DNA of 43,112 nt from an uncultured beta proteobacterium (lineage in GTDB: Bacteria > Pseudomonadota > Gammaproteobacteria > Burkholderiales > SG8-39), in assembly GCA_903859155.1 (NCBI GenBank), contig CAIOLO010000031.1:1-43112 (forward strand). Direction: 5' to 3'. The notes under the pieces were generated by a model. That model had not been told where the DNA came from and did not search any database. It worked only from the letters and a program-made list of their open reading frames with translations. A program made the translations under genes and the position numbers. Every line of letters starts with the position of its first letter. The stretch's first letter is position 1. Of this stretch, positions 11,099 to 20,065 are shown piece by piece.

Positions 11099-11565
11099 GA
11101 TGTCACCGTCGCTCTGTCGGGGAGCATCAGGATGGCGTCGCGATTGCTCCATGAAAAGCACTTCGCCGCGGCCTCTTTCCAGGGCAGCCACTGGTAACGG
11201 GTGTGCTCGGCAGCCGCGAGGGTGACCGGCAGCGGCGCCGGCAGCAGCAAGCCGAAGACGCGCTCGGAATTGTGCGTCGTGCCCGGCCGATAGCGCTTGC
11301 GCCGGTTACTGTAGATTTCAAAGCGGTTCTCGATGCCCCAGTCGCTGAGCGCATGACAGGTGGCGTCGATGCCGGTCTCCTCCCGGACCTCGCGAACCGC
11401 GGTGGCCGCCCATCCTTCATCCTCGTGGTCCACGCTCCCGGTCACCGACTGCCAGAAACCCGGCCAGTCGGCCCTCTCGATCAGCAGCACCTGCCAATCC
11501 GCAGTATGGATCACCACCAGAACCGATAGCGGAATCTTGTAGACGGGTTCGGCGTCGTTGGCCAT
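11095..11565 (-). CDS. nudB: Dihydroneopterin triphosphate diphosphatase (NudB-type Nudix hydrolase)
   Basis: A 156-residue Nudix hydrolase expected to remove pyrophosphate from dihydroneopterin triphosphate in folate synthesis. It opens YKIPLSVLVVIHT and has the NudB-like PGFWQSVTGSV. The Nudix box runs from Gly43 to REVREETGI (58-66), with one extra residue between the Gly and first Glu as in betaproteobacterial NudB proteins I recall. The C-terminal HTRYQWLPWKEAAAKCFSWSNRDAI also fits the family. In related genomes nudB is usually next to aspS; here aspS lies about 5 kb away on the same strand. Its stop overlaps the TTG start of the SRPBCC gene. Confidence 0.85.
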   Translation of the reverse strand: MANDAEPVYKIPLSVLVVIHTADWQVLLIERADWPGFWQSVTGSVDHEDEGWAATAVREVREETGIDATCHALSDWGIENRFEIYSNRRKRYRPGTTHNSERVFGLLLPAPLPVTLAAAEHTRYQWLPWKEAAAKCFSWSNRDAILMLPDRATVTS

Positions 11566-11697
11566 GGTGCGCCAATTCTACGCGTATGCAGGGCAAAACC
11601 GGCCGGCGCGCCTGTGTGTGCCGCCAGCCGACCGCGACCAGGCTCAACAGGCGGCAAGGTGCCGCGCTACAATCCCCTGGATGGTCGGGGGATGTCA

Positions 11698-12441
11698 ATG
11701 ATCGGCGCCACACAACGCATAGCGCTTGGATATCTGGACACGCTGTCGCATGCGCTGCGTCAATGGGATCTGCTGCAACAGGATGCCGTGCGCGCCGCGC
11801 TGCTGCGGCAAATCCATTTCACCGGCGTGCGCGCGCTGCCGCTCATCAGCCTGTTCGCGCTGCTGTTCGGCGCGGTGATCGTCACCAGCGCCCTGGCGAG
11901 CGTGGGCGCGGACAACGAACTGGCGCTCAAGACCGTGGTCTGGGGCGGCATCCGCGAGTTGGCGCCGCTGGCCGCGGCGATGATCATCGTCGCCCGCAGC
12001 AGCGTCGCGATCGGCGCCGAAACCGCGCTGATGCGCCTGCAAAGCGGCATCCACGACAGCCTGTGGAAGGGCGCCGCCTACGAAGACCACCCGGTGTTGC
12101 CGCGGGTCCTGGGCCTTGCGCTGTCGGCCACGATGCTGGTCGCCTACTTCCAGTGCATTGCCTTTGGCGCGGCGTTGCTGGCAACCTCCTTCACCCTGCG
12201 AACGCCCCTGCCAACAGAGCTTGGGCATTTTCTGGATGCCGCGCATTGGTGGCAGATTCCGCTCTCGCTCATCAAGGGTACCGTGTTCGGCGCCGGCATC
12301 GGCGTCATATCCTGTTATCACGGCTTGAGCGTCGAAGCGGATATCCGCGAAGTGCCCAAGGCGGTGATGGCAGCCTGCGTCGGCAGCCTCACCTGGGTGT
12401 GCGCGGTCGACGTATTCGCCGTGCTGCTGCTTCTGGCATGA
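11698..12441 (+). CDS. MlaE-family ABC transporter permease
   Basis: A 247-residue inner-membrane protein of the MlaE/YrbE permease family, which moves phospholipids or other hydrophobic molecules between membranes. An N-terminal amphipathic stretch precedes membrane segments at about GVRALPLISLFALLFGAVIVTSAL, IRELAPLAAAMIIVARSSVAIGAE (the conserved ELAP...R.G.A signature), a loop, and two or three more helices from about residue 140. The ATG at 11698 has GGGGG six bases before it; ATG 11692 overlaps that site. The MCE-domain gene follows by 12 bases. No ATPase gene (MlaF type) is seen in the window, which is unusual for this cluster. Confidence 0.88.
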   Translation: MIGATQRIALGYLDTLSHALRQWDLLQQDAVRAALLRQIHFTGVRALPLISLFALLFGAVIVTSALASVGADNELALKTVVWGGIRELAPLAAAMIIVARSSVAIGAETALMRLQSGIHDSLWKGAAYEDHPVLPRVLGLALSATMLVAYFQCIAFGAALLATSFTLRTPLPTELGHFLDAAHWWQIPLSLIKGTVFGAGIGVISCYHGLSVEADIREVPKAVMAACVGSLTWVCAVDVFAVLLLLA

Positions 12442-12453
12442 TGGGCCCCGACC

Positions 12454-13464
12454 ATGTCTGAATCCCCCATACAGGATGATTTTCGCAGCGGCCGGGCCCG
12501 GGGGCAGATCGTCGCGCTGCTGGTAACCGGCGCATTGCTCGCCGGGACTCTCGCGCTGGCGATCGCCTACCGGCACGACGCCTTTGCCAAGACCGCGGAA
12601 ATGTATTTCGAGACGGACTCGGCAAGCGGACTTTCCAACGGGACTGCGGTGACGCTGAGCGGTTTCCGCATCGGCGAGGTGAGCTCGGTGGCGCTGCTGC
12701 CGAACATGCAGGTCAAGGTAACCCTGACGGTTCGCGCCGAGCACATGCCCGGAATTCACCAGGATGCCAGCGTCGAGCTGTTAAAGGAGGATCTGTTCAA
12801 GCCCGCAGTCCTCGCGATTGACCGGGGGAAAAGCGCGCTGTCGCTGTCGCCGCGCGCCCCGCAGATACGGTTCGAGCGTCCGGAGAGTTTCGCCGACATG
12901 GCCAGCGACCTCAAGGGCAGGATTGCGCCCATCCTCGATGACGTCAAGCAGATCACCGGCACCTTGAGGCAGAGACAGGACCGGCTCGGCGAAATCATGG
13001 AGGAGGCCGCCAAAGCTTCGCGCGAGCTTGCGCACGCAGCCATGGAAATCAACGCGATGAGCGTCGACGTCCGCAAGCAGGTGTCGAGCATCGGCAATCA
13101 ATCGGTTGCCACCCTCACTGAAGCCAACCAGACCGTGGTCCGCCTGAACGGCGTGATTGCGCAGGCGGAGAAAAGTGTCGCCACGATCAACGGCAGCCTG
13201 CCGCAACTGGTGCGCGAAGCAAACACCACTTTGGAAAGCCTGCAGGCGGTTGCACGGGACGCGCGCACCATCTCCTCAGCGGCGGCCGAAACCCTTCCGG
13301 GCACTTTGCGCAATGTGCAGCCTGCCGCCGAGGATGCGCGCGAGATCGTGCGTGGCGTCACCCGCGCATGGCCGATCCGCGACCTGCTCCCCGCCGCGCC
13401 GCCGGCGGCGCTGGCGATCGACAGTCTGGATGCGAAGGCACTGCGTGAACCGGCTGCAAAATAG
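12454..13464 (+). CDS. MlaD/MCE-domain periplasmic protein
   Basis: A 336-residue protein anchored by one N-terminal helix (about 18-40) with a periplasmic MCE domain (about 45-130: MYFETDSASGLSNGTAVTLSGFRIGEV and the hydrophobic strands after it). A long helical region follows (about 150-300), rich in heptad-like repeats and Ala/Gln/Glu, which could form the tunnel or needle seen in larger MCE proteins. It would bind and hand over lipids between membrane layers together with the permease upstream. The C-terminus overlaps the GTG start of the next gene by 20 bases, in another frame. This is the usual permease–MCE–lipoprotein order, minus the ATPase. Confidence 0.88.
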   Translation: MSESPIQDDFRSGRARGQIVALLVTGALLAGTLALAIAYRHDAFAKTAEMYFETDSASGLSNGTAVTLSGFRIGEVSSVALLPNMQVKVTLTVRAEHMPGIHQDASVELLKEDLFKPAVLAIDRGKSALSLSPRAPQIRFERPESFADMASDLKGRIAPILDDVKQITGTLRQRQDRLGEIMEEAAKASRELAHAAMEINAMSVDVRKQVSSIGNQSVATLTEANQTVVRLNGVIAQAEKSVATINGSLPQLVREANTTLESLQAVARDARTISSAAAETLPGTLRNVQPAAEDAREIVRGVTRAWPIRDLLPAAPPAALAIDSLDAKALREPAAK

Positions 13465-14299
13465 TTTCTCAGCCGCCATCATCGCCGCCGTGCTGCTCGC
13501 CGGCTGCGGCTCGCCCGCGGGCCGCAACCCCAGCCCGGCGCTGGAGGCGGCGCGCGCGCACAACCAGGCCGGCAGGCGCGCGCTCGAGTCCGGCAATGCC
13601 GCGGGCGCGCTGGCCCTTTACCGGTCTTCGCTCGCCGCGGCCGAGTCCATCGAGGACTTTGATCTTGCGGGCGCCAATCTGCTGAACCTCGCGCTGCTGC
13701 ATGCGCAACTGGGCCAATGGTCCGAGGCGCACGCTGCGGCCGACAGGGTGATCTCGGCGCCGCAACAATACGGGCAGGCAGTCGCTGCCGCGGCAGCAGC
13801 ACGAAAGGCGCTGATATCCCTGGATGAAGGCAATGCGCAGGCGGCACTGCGCTGGGCCGATGACGCCGAGCGTGCCTGCACCGCACCCTGCCCGCTCGCG
13901 CTGACACTGGAGAACCTGCGCGCCCACCTGGCGCTGGAGCAGTCCCGGAACGATGCGGCCCTCCAACATGCAGCGCGCGCCGTCGAACTCGCGGCAACCT
14001 CCGCCATCGAGACCGAGCGCGCCAGCGCCTGGCGGCTGCTGGGACGCGCGTATGCGCGCGCCGGCCGCGGCGCCGATGCCGCGCTGATGCTGGCCAGGGC
14101 CCTGGAACTGGACCGTCAACTCGGACTCCCCGCGCGCATCGCTCTGGATCTGGTCTACGCAGGCGACAACCAGGCGGGACTCGGCGCGCCCGACCTGGCG
14201 CAGCATTTCTACGCGCGCGCGCTTGCCGTTTATGTTGCGACCGGCAATGCCAGGGGCGCGGACTCGGCGCGAGCGCGGCTGGCGTCTGTCGCAAAATAG
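13445..14299 (+). CDS. TPR-like lipoprotein
   Basis: A predicted 284-residue lipoprotein. I start it at GTG 13445, inside the end of the MCE gene, because this gives a short basic N-terminus, a hydrophobic run and the lipobox LAGC. The mature part is almost all paired Ala-rich helices (ARAHNQAGRRALESGNAAGALALYRSSL, and similar later), the pattern of tetratricopeptide repeats. TPR lipoproteins commonly act as scaffolds at the outer membrane. Its overlap with the MCE gene argues that it works with the transporter, perhaps in place of the usual auxiliary lipoprotein. That role is an inference. Confidence 0.78.
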   Translation: MNRLQNSFSAAIIAAVLLAGCGSPAGRNPSPALEAARAHNQAGRRALESGNAAGALALYRSSLAAAESIEDFDLAGANLLNLALLHAQLGQWSEAHAAADRVISAPQQYGQAVAAAAAARKALISLDEGNAQAALRWADDAERACTAPCPLALTLENLRAHLALEQSRNDAALQHAARAVELAATSAIETERASAWRLLGRAYARAGRGADAALMLARALELDRQLGLPARIALDLVYAGDNQAGLGAPDLAQHFYARALAVYVATGNARGADSARARLASVAK

Positions 14300-14433
14300 G
14301 CAGACGCCGCTCACGCGCCGGGCATTTGCCTGTGCCGATTCGGTCGCGCCAGCCCGCCCAGGCGCCAGGTTCGCTCAGAGTGCCCATCATCGGGTTATCA
14401 TTCGATGCCGTGTTACCCGGAAAGTAGCCATTC

Positions 14434-14871
14434 ATGAAAATTCACATGCTGATCGGCGCGATATTGTTCGCCGGCGCTGCGCAGGCGCAAACGCTGCAAC
14501 TGATCACCGCGGAGGAGGCCCGCCTGCCCAACGCGACGAGACAGATCGCCAGCCGCGGCGTCACCCGCGGGCCGGGCATCAAGTTCATGTCGCCAGACCC
14601 CGCGGTCAAGCTGGTCAAAAGCCCGGTCGACCTGAAAATAGCATTCGAACCGCGCGGCGGCTCGAAGATCGATGCAGCCAGCGTGCGGGTGACTTATCTG
14701 AAGACACCCGAGGTCGACCTGACCGAACGTGTCAAGAGCGGCATCAAAACCGACGGCATCGATGTCGGCAAGGCGGCGATGCCGCCGGGAAACCACCAGA
14801 TCCGCGTCACCGTCAAGGATGACGAGGGACGCCAGACCCATTCGGTCCTGAGCCTGACCGTAAGCAACTGA
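14434..14871 (+). CDS. Exported protein of unknown function
   Basis: A 145-residue protein with a clear signal peptide (MKIHMLIGAILFAGAAQA, cleavage after AQA). The mature part contains alternating beta-like strands (VDLKIAFEPRGG, ASVRVTYLKTP, HQIRVTVKDDEG, SVLSLTVSN), suggesting an Ig-like or cadherin-like sandwich. I do not recognise a named family. It stands 134 bases after the TPR lipoprotein and 62 bases before the zinc-ribbon membrane protein, all on one strand. Confidence 0.7.
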   Translation: MKIHMLIGAILFAGAAQAQTLQLITAEEARLPNATRQIASRGVTRGPGIKFMSPDPAVKLVKSPVDLKIAFEPRGGSKIDAASVRVTYLKTPEVDLTERVKSGIKTDGIDVGKAAMPPGNHQIRVTVKDDEGRQTHSVLSLTVSN

Positions 14872-14933
14872 ACCCGGGCCATTCGAACAGAACACGCTCG
14901 CGATCCTCAGAGCCAACCGCGCAGGGAGCACGC

Positions 14934-15743
14934 ATGCAGTGCCCGTATTGCATCTCCACTATCAACGACGCGGCGGTGGTCTGCCCGGTGTGCCGGCGCG
15001 ACCTGTACCTGCTCATGCCGCTGCAGCTGCGGGTTGCGGATCTCGAGCAAAAACTCAAGGATGGCGACCCCGCGCGCCATGCAATACTCGAGGCGCGAAT
15101 CGCCGAACTCGAGAGCAGGATCAGTCAGCAGCAGCTCGCCCCCGCACTGCCAGAGGAGCCGGCCGCGCCCGCCAGGCCGCGCAGCTATCTGATCAGCCTG
15201 CTGATTACCGCGCTCGCCTCCCTGGCCCTGTTGCTCGCCGCCCACGGCCTGATCGTCGTCATCTACGACCTGAAGACACTTTACCTGCGCATTGCCTCTT
15301 TGCTGATTCCGCTGCCCTTCGGCTTCGCGCTGTACCTATGGCACCCGCGGCGCTTCTGGTATTCGGGCATTGCCGCAACTGCGCTCGCCTGCGTCGCAGT
15401 GCTGGGCATGAGCGCGGTCACCGGATACGTGGACAAGGTTCCGCTCCTGCCCGAGAACCTGCGCGAATGGCGCGAGTTCGTCGAGTACGCCGCGAGCATT
15501 GCCTTTAGCTTTGTCACCGGAATGTTCCTGGGCAAGCTGCGCTACCACCAGTCGAGGAAGCCCGCGCGTCCCAACCGCCTGATCGTCCTCATCGCCCAAT
15601 TGTTTGCCAAGCACGAAGACGGCGAACTCGGCGTGCAGAAGCTGGTCGCCAAGATCACCACCATCGCGCGCGCGGTCGCACCGCTGATCAGCGGTGCGGT
15701 CTCGGTCTATACCGGAATCAAGGCGGTACTCGGCGATTCCTGA
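14934..15743 (+). CDS. Zinc-ribbon membrane protein of unknown function
   Basis: A 269-residue protein. An N-terminal zinc ribbon has two CPxC knuckles (CPYC at 3-6 and CPVC at 17-20), then a coiled coil (about 29-65, LRVADLEQKLKD and ILEARIAELESRI). Four or more membrane segments follow between about 83 and 200 (including SLLITALASLALLLAAHGL and SGIAATALACVAVLGM). The C-terminus (from about 205) is basic and then helical, ending in a hydrophobic stretch AVAPLISGAVSVYTGIKAVL. Such ribbon-plus-membrane proteins are common but mostly uncharacterised. The gene converges on the barstar gene across an AT-rich gap. Confidence 0.72.
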   Translation: MQCPYCISTINDAAVVCPVCRRDLYLLMPLQLRVADLEQKLKDGDPARHAILEARIAELESRISQQQLAPALPEEPAAPARPRSYLISLLITALASLALLLAAHGLIVVIYDLKTLYLRIASLLIPLPFGFALYLWHPRRFWYSGIAATALACVAVLGMSAVTGYVDKVPLLPENLREWREFVEYAASIAFSFVTGMFLGKLRYHQSRKPARPNRLIVLIAQLFAKHEDGELGVQKLVAKITTIARAVAPLISGAVSVYTGIKAVLGDS

Positions 15744-15780
15744 TAACGATGCCCGTCGCAATCGGATTCAAGCCGGGATA

Positions 15781-15875
15781 TCGGCAATATTTCAGTACAA
15801 TTATTAGTAGAAATCGTTTATTGGCGTAAGTATTCCGATAGTTTCTATACCGATTTGTAATATTTCATATTGCCG
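15781..15875. repeat. AT-rich intergenic segment bounded by a 9-bp inverted repeat
   Basis: The gap between the zinc-ribbon gene and the barstar gene is AT-rich: I count 26 G/C in the 90 bases from 15781 to 15870, against a strongly GC-rich surrounding. It is bounded by the inverted repeat CGGCAATAT (15782-15790) and ATATTGCCG (15867-15875), and AATATTTCA occurs twice inside. The arms are far apart, so it is not a simple terminator. It lies at the meeting point of two convergent operons. Confidence 0.5.
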
Positions 15876-15878
15876 GAT

Positions 15879-16319
15879 TCAGTCCGCAGGGAGCGGCGGA
15901 TAGCCCGAATCCCAGCCATCCGGCCCGCCGACCAGCCCCCAGAAGGGCATGCCCTGCGCCCTCCAGAATGCCGCGGCCTCGCTCAGGGATTCGATCGCAG
16001 CGTCGAACTCGTGCTTGTGCGCGGCACAAAAATGCTTGCTCTTTTCGAGGATGACGACATAGCCCTTGGCCTCGACCCATGACAGATCGCGCAGGCAATC
16101 GACGAAGGCATCCCAGTTGCCGCCGAAGGTTTTGGGGAAATTGAGCGCCGCGGAAACGTGATCCAGAAAATCTTCCTTGTCGTGCGCATGACCTATGTCC
16201 ACGCGCCAGGCAGCGAGTCCCGCCTCGGCGGCGGCCTGGGCAAGCTGGCGCGCATCGCGGTTCAGATGGTAGACGCCCGACTTGCCGGCATCCGTGAGAA
16301 GTTTGCCAATGGCATCCAT
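15879..16319 (-). CDS. Barstar-family ribonuclease inhibitor
   Basis: A 146-residue cytoplasmic protein with a barstar domain in its second half. The recognition helix reads FGGNWDAFVDCLRDLSW, and its two Asp residues four apart match barstar Asp35 and Asp39, which plug the active site of barnase-like RNases. Strand WRVDIGHAHDKEDF and helix LDHVSAALNFPKTF precede it, and VVILEKSKHF follows. The first 40 residues are an extra N-terminal segment. The ATG at 16319 is one base after the stop of the ribonuclease gene and has GGGGAG upstream, so the pair is coupled. It should protect the cell from the upstream enzyme before that is exported. Confidence 0.9.
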   Translation of the reverse strand: MDAIGKLLTDAGKSGVYHLNRDARQLAQAAAEAGLAAWRVDIGHAHDKEDFLDHVSAALNFPKTFGGNWDAFVDCLRDLSWVEAKGYVVILEKSKHFCAAHKHEFDAAIESLSEAAAFWRAQGMPFWGLVGGPDGWDSGYPPLPAD

Positions 16320-16320
16320 G

Positions 16321-16704
16321 TCATCTCCCCTTCGTTTCGGCAATCCGCCGGAAGCTGTTGTAGTGGTCCTCGGAGTACCAGTACTCGTTGGCGGTTTTCG
16401 CGTCGCCGCCCGCGGCCGAACCGGTGATGATGCGGCGCGCGCCGCGATCGCGCACGCCCGGCGTCCTGACGGTGTACTCGCGGTAATGGCCGCGCGGGCG
16501 CGGCGGCAGGAGCTTCTCGCGATTGCCAAACACCACGCCGTCCTGCCTGTAGGGAAACGGCCCGCCCTTGCGGATCAACTCGAGGGTCTGCCTTGCTTCG
16601 GCGGGCAACTCAGCGGCGGCGATGTCCGCAACCGGCGCCGCGTCTCGCGCGAGCGCCGGGAACACATGGATAAATACCGCAAGCAGCAGCGCTATGAAGC
16701 GCAT
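16321..16704 (-). CDS. Secreted RNase Sa-like (barnase-family) ribonuclease
   Basis: A 127-residue guanyl-specific-type ribonuclease with a signal peptide (MRFIALLLAVFIHVFPALA). The catalytic domain closely follows RNase Sa: GGPFPYRQDGVVFGNRE, YREYTVRTPG, RGARRIITG and SEDHYNSF. By that alignment the general base is Glu76, with Arg91 and the acid His114, all present, so the enzyme should be active. An insertion of about 12 residues (SAAGGDAKTANE) lies before the final strand. The ATG at 16704 is 19 bases after the aspS stop. Export is predicted from the signal; whether it is a defence, competition or nutrient-scavenging enzyme cannot be told. Confidence 0.9.
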   Translation of the reverse strand: MRFIALLLAVFIHVFPALARDAAPVADIAAAELPAEARQTLELIRKGGPFPYRQDGVVFGNREKLLPPRPRGHYREYTVRTPGVRDRGARRIITGSAAGGDAKTANEYWYSEDHYNSFRRIAETKGR

Positions 16705-16723
16705 GGCGAGCGCCGCGGATTGC

Positions 16724-18535
<1,812 letters not shown>

Positions 18536-18559
18536 GGTCTGCCTGAATTCAATGTGGGA

Positions 18560-19201
18560 TTATTTCGCCGCCGGCGTCGCCGCCGGCTTCCTGCCGTTCT
18601 TGCGCGGTGGAACCACGCCCATGGAAACCACGTATTTCAGCGCGTCGTCCACGCTCATGTCCAGTTCCACCACATCGGCCCTTGGCATCATCAGGAAAAA
18701 ACCGGATGTGGGGTTGGGCGTGGTGGGCACATAGATGCTGACGTAGTCGCCGCTCAGGTGCGTGGCCACATCCCCGCCCGGCTGGCCGGTCATGAATGCG
18801 ATGGTCCAGCTTCCGGTGCGCGGATATTGCACCAGCAGCGCTTTTCTGAAAGCCTGCCCGCCGGGGGTAAACAACGTGTCGCTGACCTGCTTGACCCCGC
18901 CGTAGATCGAGTTGACCACCGGAATGCGCCGCAGCACGCCCTCCCAGACCTGCATCACGCGCCGGCCGAGAAAATTGGAAGCCGACAGGCCGGTCAGGTA
19001 CACCACCACCATCGTGAGCAGCAGTCCCAGGCCGGGGATGTGATAGCGCGGCTGGAAGTCCTCGGGAATCAGCGTCAGCGTCTGATCCATCGTGGTGACA
19101 ATCAGCTCCAGCACCCACAGGGTGATCACCACCGGTATCCAGATCAGGAGGCCGGTGATCAGGTACTTCTTCATGTGGGCGAAACGCCCTTCGTTCTTCA
19201 T
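18560..19201 (-). CDS. DUF502 family membrane protein
   Basis: A 213-residue inner-membrane protein of the DUF502 family, whose function is unknown. The first membrane helix is YLITGLLIWIPVVITLWVLELIV and the second is around YHIPGLGLLLTMVVVYLTGLSA. The family signature follows: IPVVNSIYGGVKQVSDTL and, later, TTPNPTSGFFLM. The C-terminal tail is basic (PPRKNGRKPAATPAAK). ATG codons at 19201 and 19174 are both possible; MKKYLITG at 19174 resembles other members. It lies between fmdB and aspS, a conserved neighbourhood. Confidence 0.87.
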   Translation of the reverse strand: MKNEGRFAHMKKYLITGLLIWIPVVITLWVLELIVTTMDQTLTLIPEDFQPRYHIPGLGLLLTMVVVYLTGLSASNFLGRRVMQVWEGVLRRIPVVNSIYGGVKQVSDTLFTPGGQAFRKALLVQYPRTGSWTIAFMTGQPGGDVATHLSGDYVSIYVPTTPNPTSGFFLMMPRADVVELDMSVDDALKYVVSMGVVPPRKNGRKPAATPAAK

Positions 19202-19322
19202 GCCGGAGAGGTTCGCGAAATCAATAAACGAAATTTAGACATGCATAGTGACAATGTCATGAAGCGACGACAGGGCAAGGATGCCCCCGCGCCGCGCATG
19301 GCCGACCGGATCAAGGCGATGC

Positions 19323-19751
19323 CTATGCCGCCGACCCCGTGCTGCCGCTGGAACTGCTGGTGCTGCTGGTGCTGCTGGAACTGCTGGTGCTGCTGGTGCT
19401 CGACCCGGAATCCGCTTTGGCTGGTGTCGCTGCCGCGGTTTCGGTCGATTTCGAACCCGTATCGGAATCACCGCCGGATTTCGCGGCATCGGCTTTCGCC
19501 GCGTCACCCGCGGCAACCGGTTTGCCGCTCTTGGCGCCGTCCTCGGTTTTCGCCACCGGTTTGCTGCCGCTGTTCTTGAAATCCGTGGCGTACCAGCCGG
19601 AACCTTTCAACTGGAACCCGGCGGCAGTCAACATTTTCTGGAATGTCTCCTTGCCGCAGCTGGTGCAGATGGTAAGCCGGGGGTCGCTGACCTTTTGCAG
19701 GAACTCCTTCTGGAATCCACAATCGCTGCAACGATATTCATAAATTGGCAT
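19323..19751 (-). CDS. FmdB-family zinc-ribbon protein
   Basis: A 142-residue protein with an FmdB-type zinc ribbon in its first 45 residues: MPIYEYRCSDCGF and ICTSCGK supply the four cysteines, and AAGFQLKGSGWYATDF is the conserved end of the domain. After residue 60 the chain is a low-complexity tail, first Ala/Lys/Asp-rich and then nearly pure Ser/Thr, coded partly by a 27-nt tandem repeat (19348-19401). The tail is longer than in most relatives. FmdB proteins are thought to be regulatory but this is poorly established. The ATG at 19751 has GGAGAA before it; the promoter is proposed at 19766-19785. Confidence 0.9.
   Translation of the reverse strand: MPIYEYRCSDCGFQKEFLQKVSDPRLTICTSCGKETFQKMLTAAGFQLKGSGWYATDFKNSGSKPVAKTEDGAKSGKPVAAGDAAKADAAKSGGDSDTGSKSTETAAATPAKADSGSSTSSTSSSSSTSSTSSSSGSTGSAA
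19348..19401 (-). repeat. 27-nt tandem repeat in the Ser/Thr tail of the FmdB-family gene
   Basis: Two adjacent 27-nt copies (19348-19374 and 19375-19401) differ at one position by my reading. Each is made of CAG/CAC/TTC-type triplets on the coding strand and encodes Ser/Thr residues. Slippage here would change tail length in steps of nine residues without a frameshift. Confidence 0.75.
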
Positions 19752-20065
19752 GGCATTCTCCACAGAACCGGTGATTATACCGGTTTGCCATAGGGTGCCG
19801 TCCAAGATTAGAGTCGCCCGCCTTTGGTGCCATGCCCGGCGCGTAATCCCAAATTCCCGCCTTTCCTGGCCTTCGGAACGGCAACCATGCGGTCGGCCGA
19901 TGCGGTTGGCGGACGCACAGTGGCTTCGAATGGATGGCAATTGAAAAAGACGCGAATGGCCTGGTTTTCGCGCCCTACTCTGAAATCGTGGTCGATATGA
20001 AACTGCCGGATAAGCAAGCCGCATAGTCGAATTCATCGAACCGACAGCTCAAAAAGGCGGCAATC
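19752..20065. other. Intergenic region with a possible gene remnant
   Basis: About 314 bases separate the FmdB-family gene from the nucleotidyltransferase remnant. The left end holds the proposed promoter. On the plus strand, 19934-20026 can encode a 30-residue peptide (starting MAIEKDANGLVFAPYSEI, ending KQAA) that reads like real protein but has no ribosome site and no family I recognise; it may be the 3' end of a decayed gene. An AAAAAGGCGG ribosome site at 20051-20060 belongs to the next gene. Nothing else is seen. Confidence 0.4.
19766..19785 (-). promoter_or_regulatory. Promoter -10 box within an inverted repeat upstream of the fmdB–aspS operon
   Basis: On the minus strand a perfect TATAAT (19779-19774) sits in the centre of the inverted repeat AACCGGT/ACCGGTT (19766-19772 and 19779-19785). 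A start site about seven bases further on would leave a leader of roughly 16 bases before ATG 19751, just enough for the GGAGAA ribosome site. No good -35 is seen at ideal spacing (TTGGAC lies about 20 bases upstream), so an activator or a weak promoter is possible. The overlap of dyad and -10 box suggests a repressor site. Confidence 0.5.
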
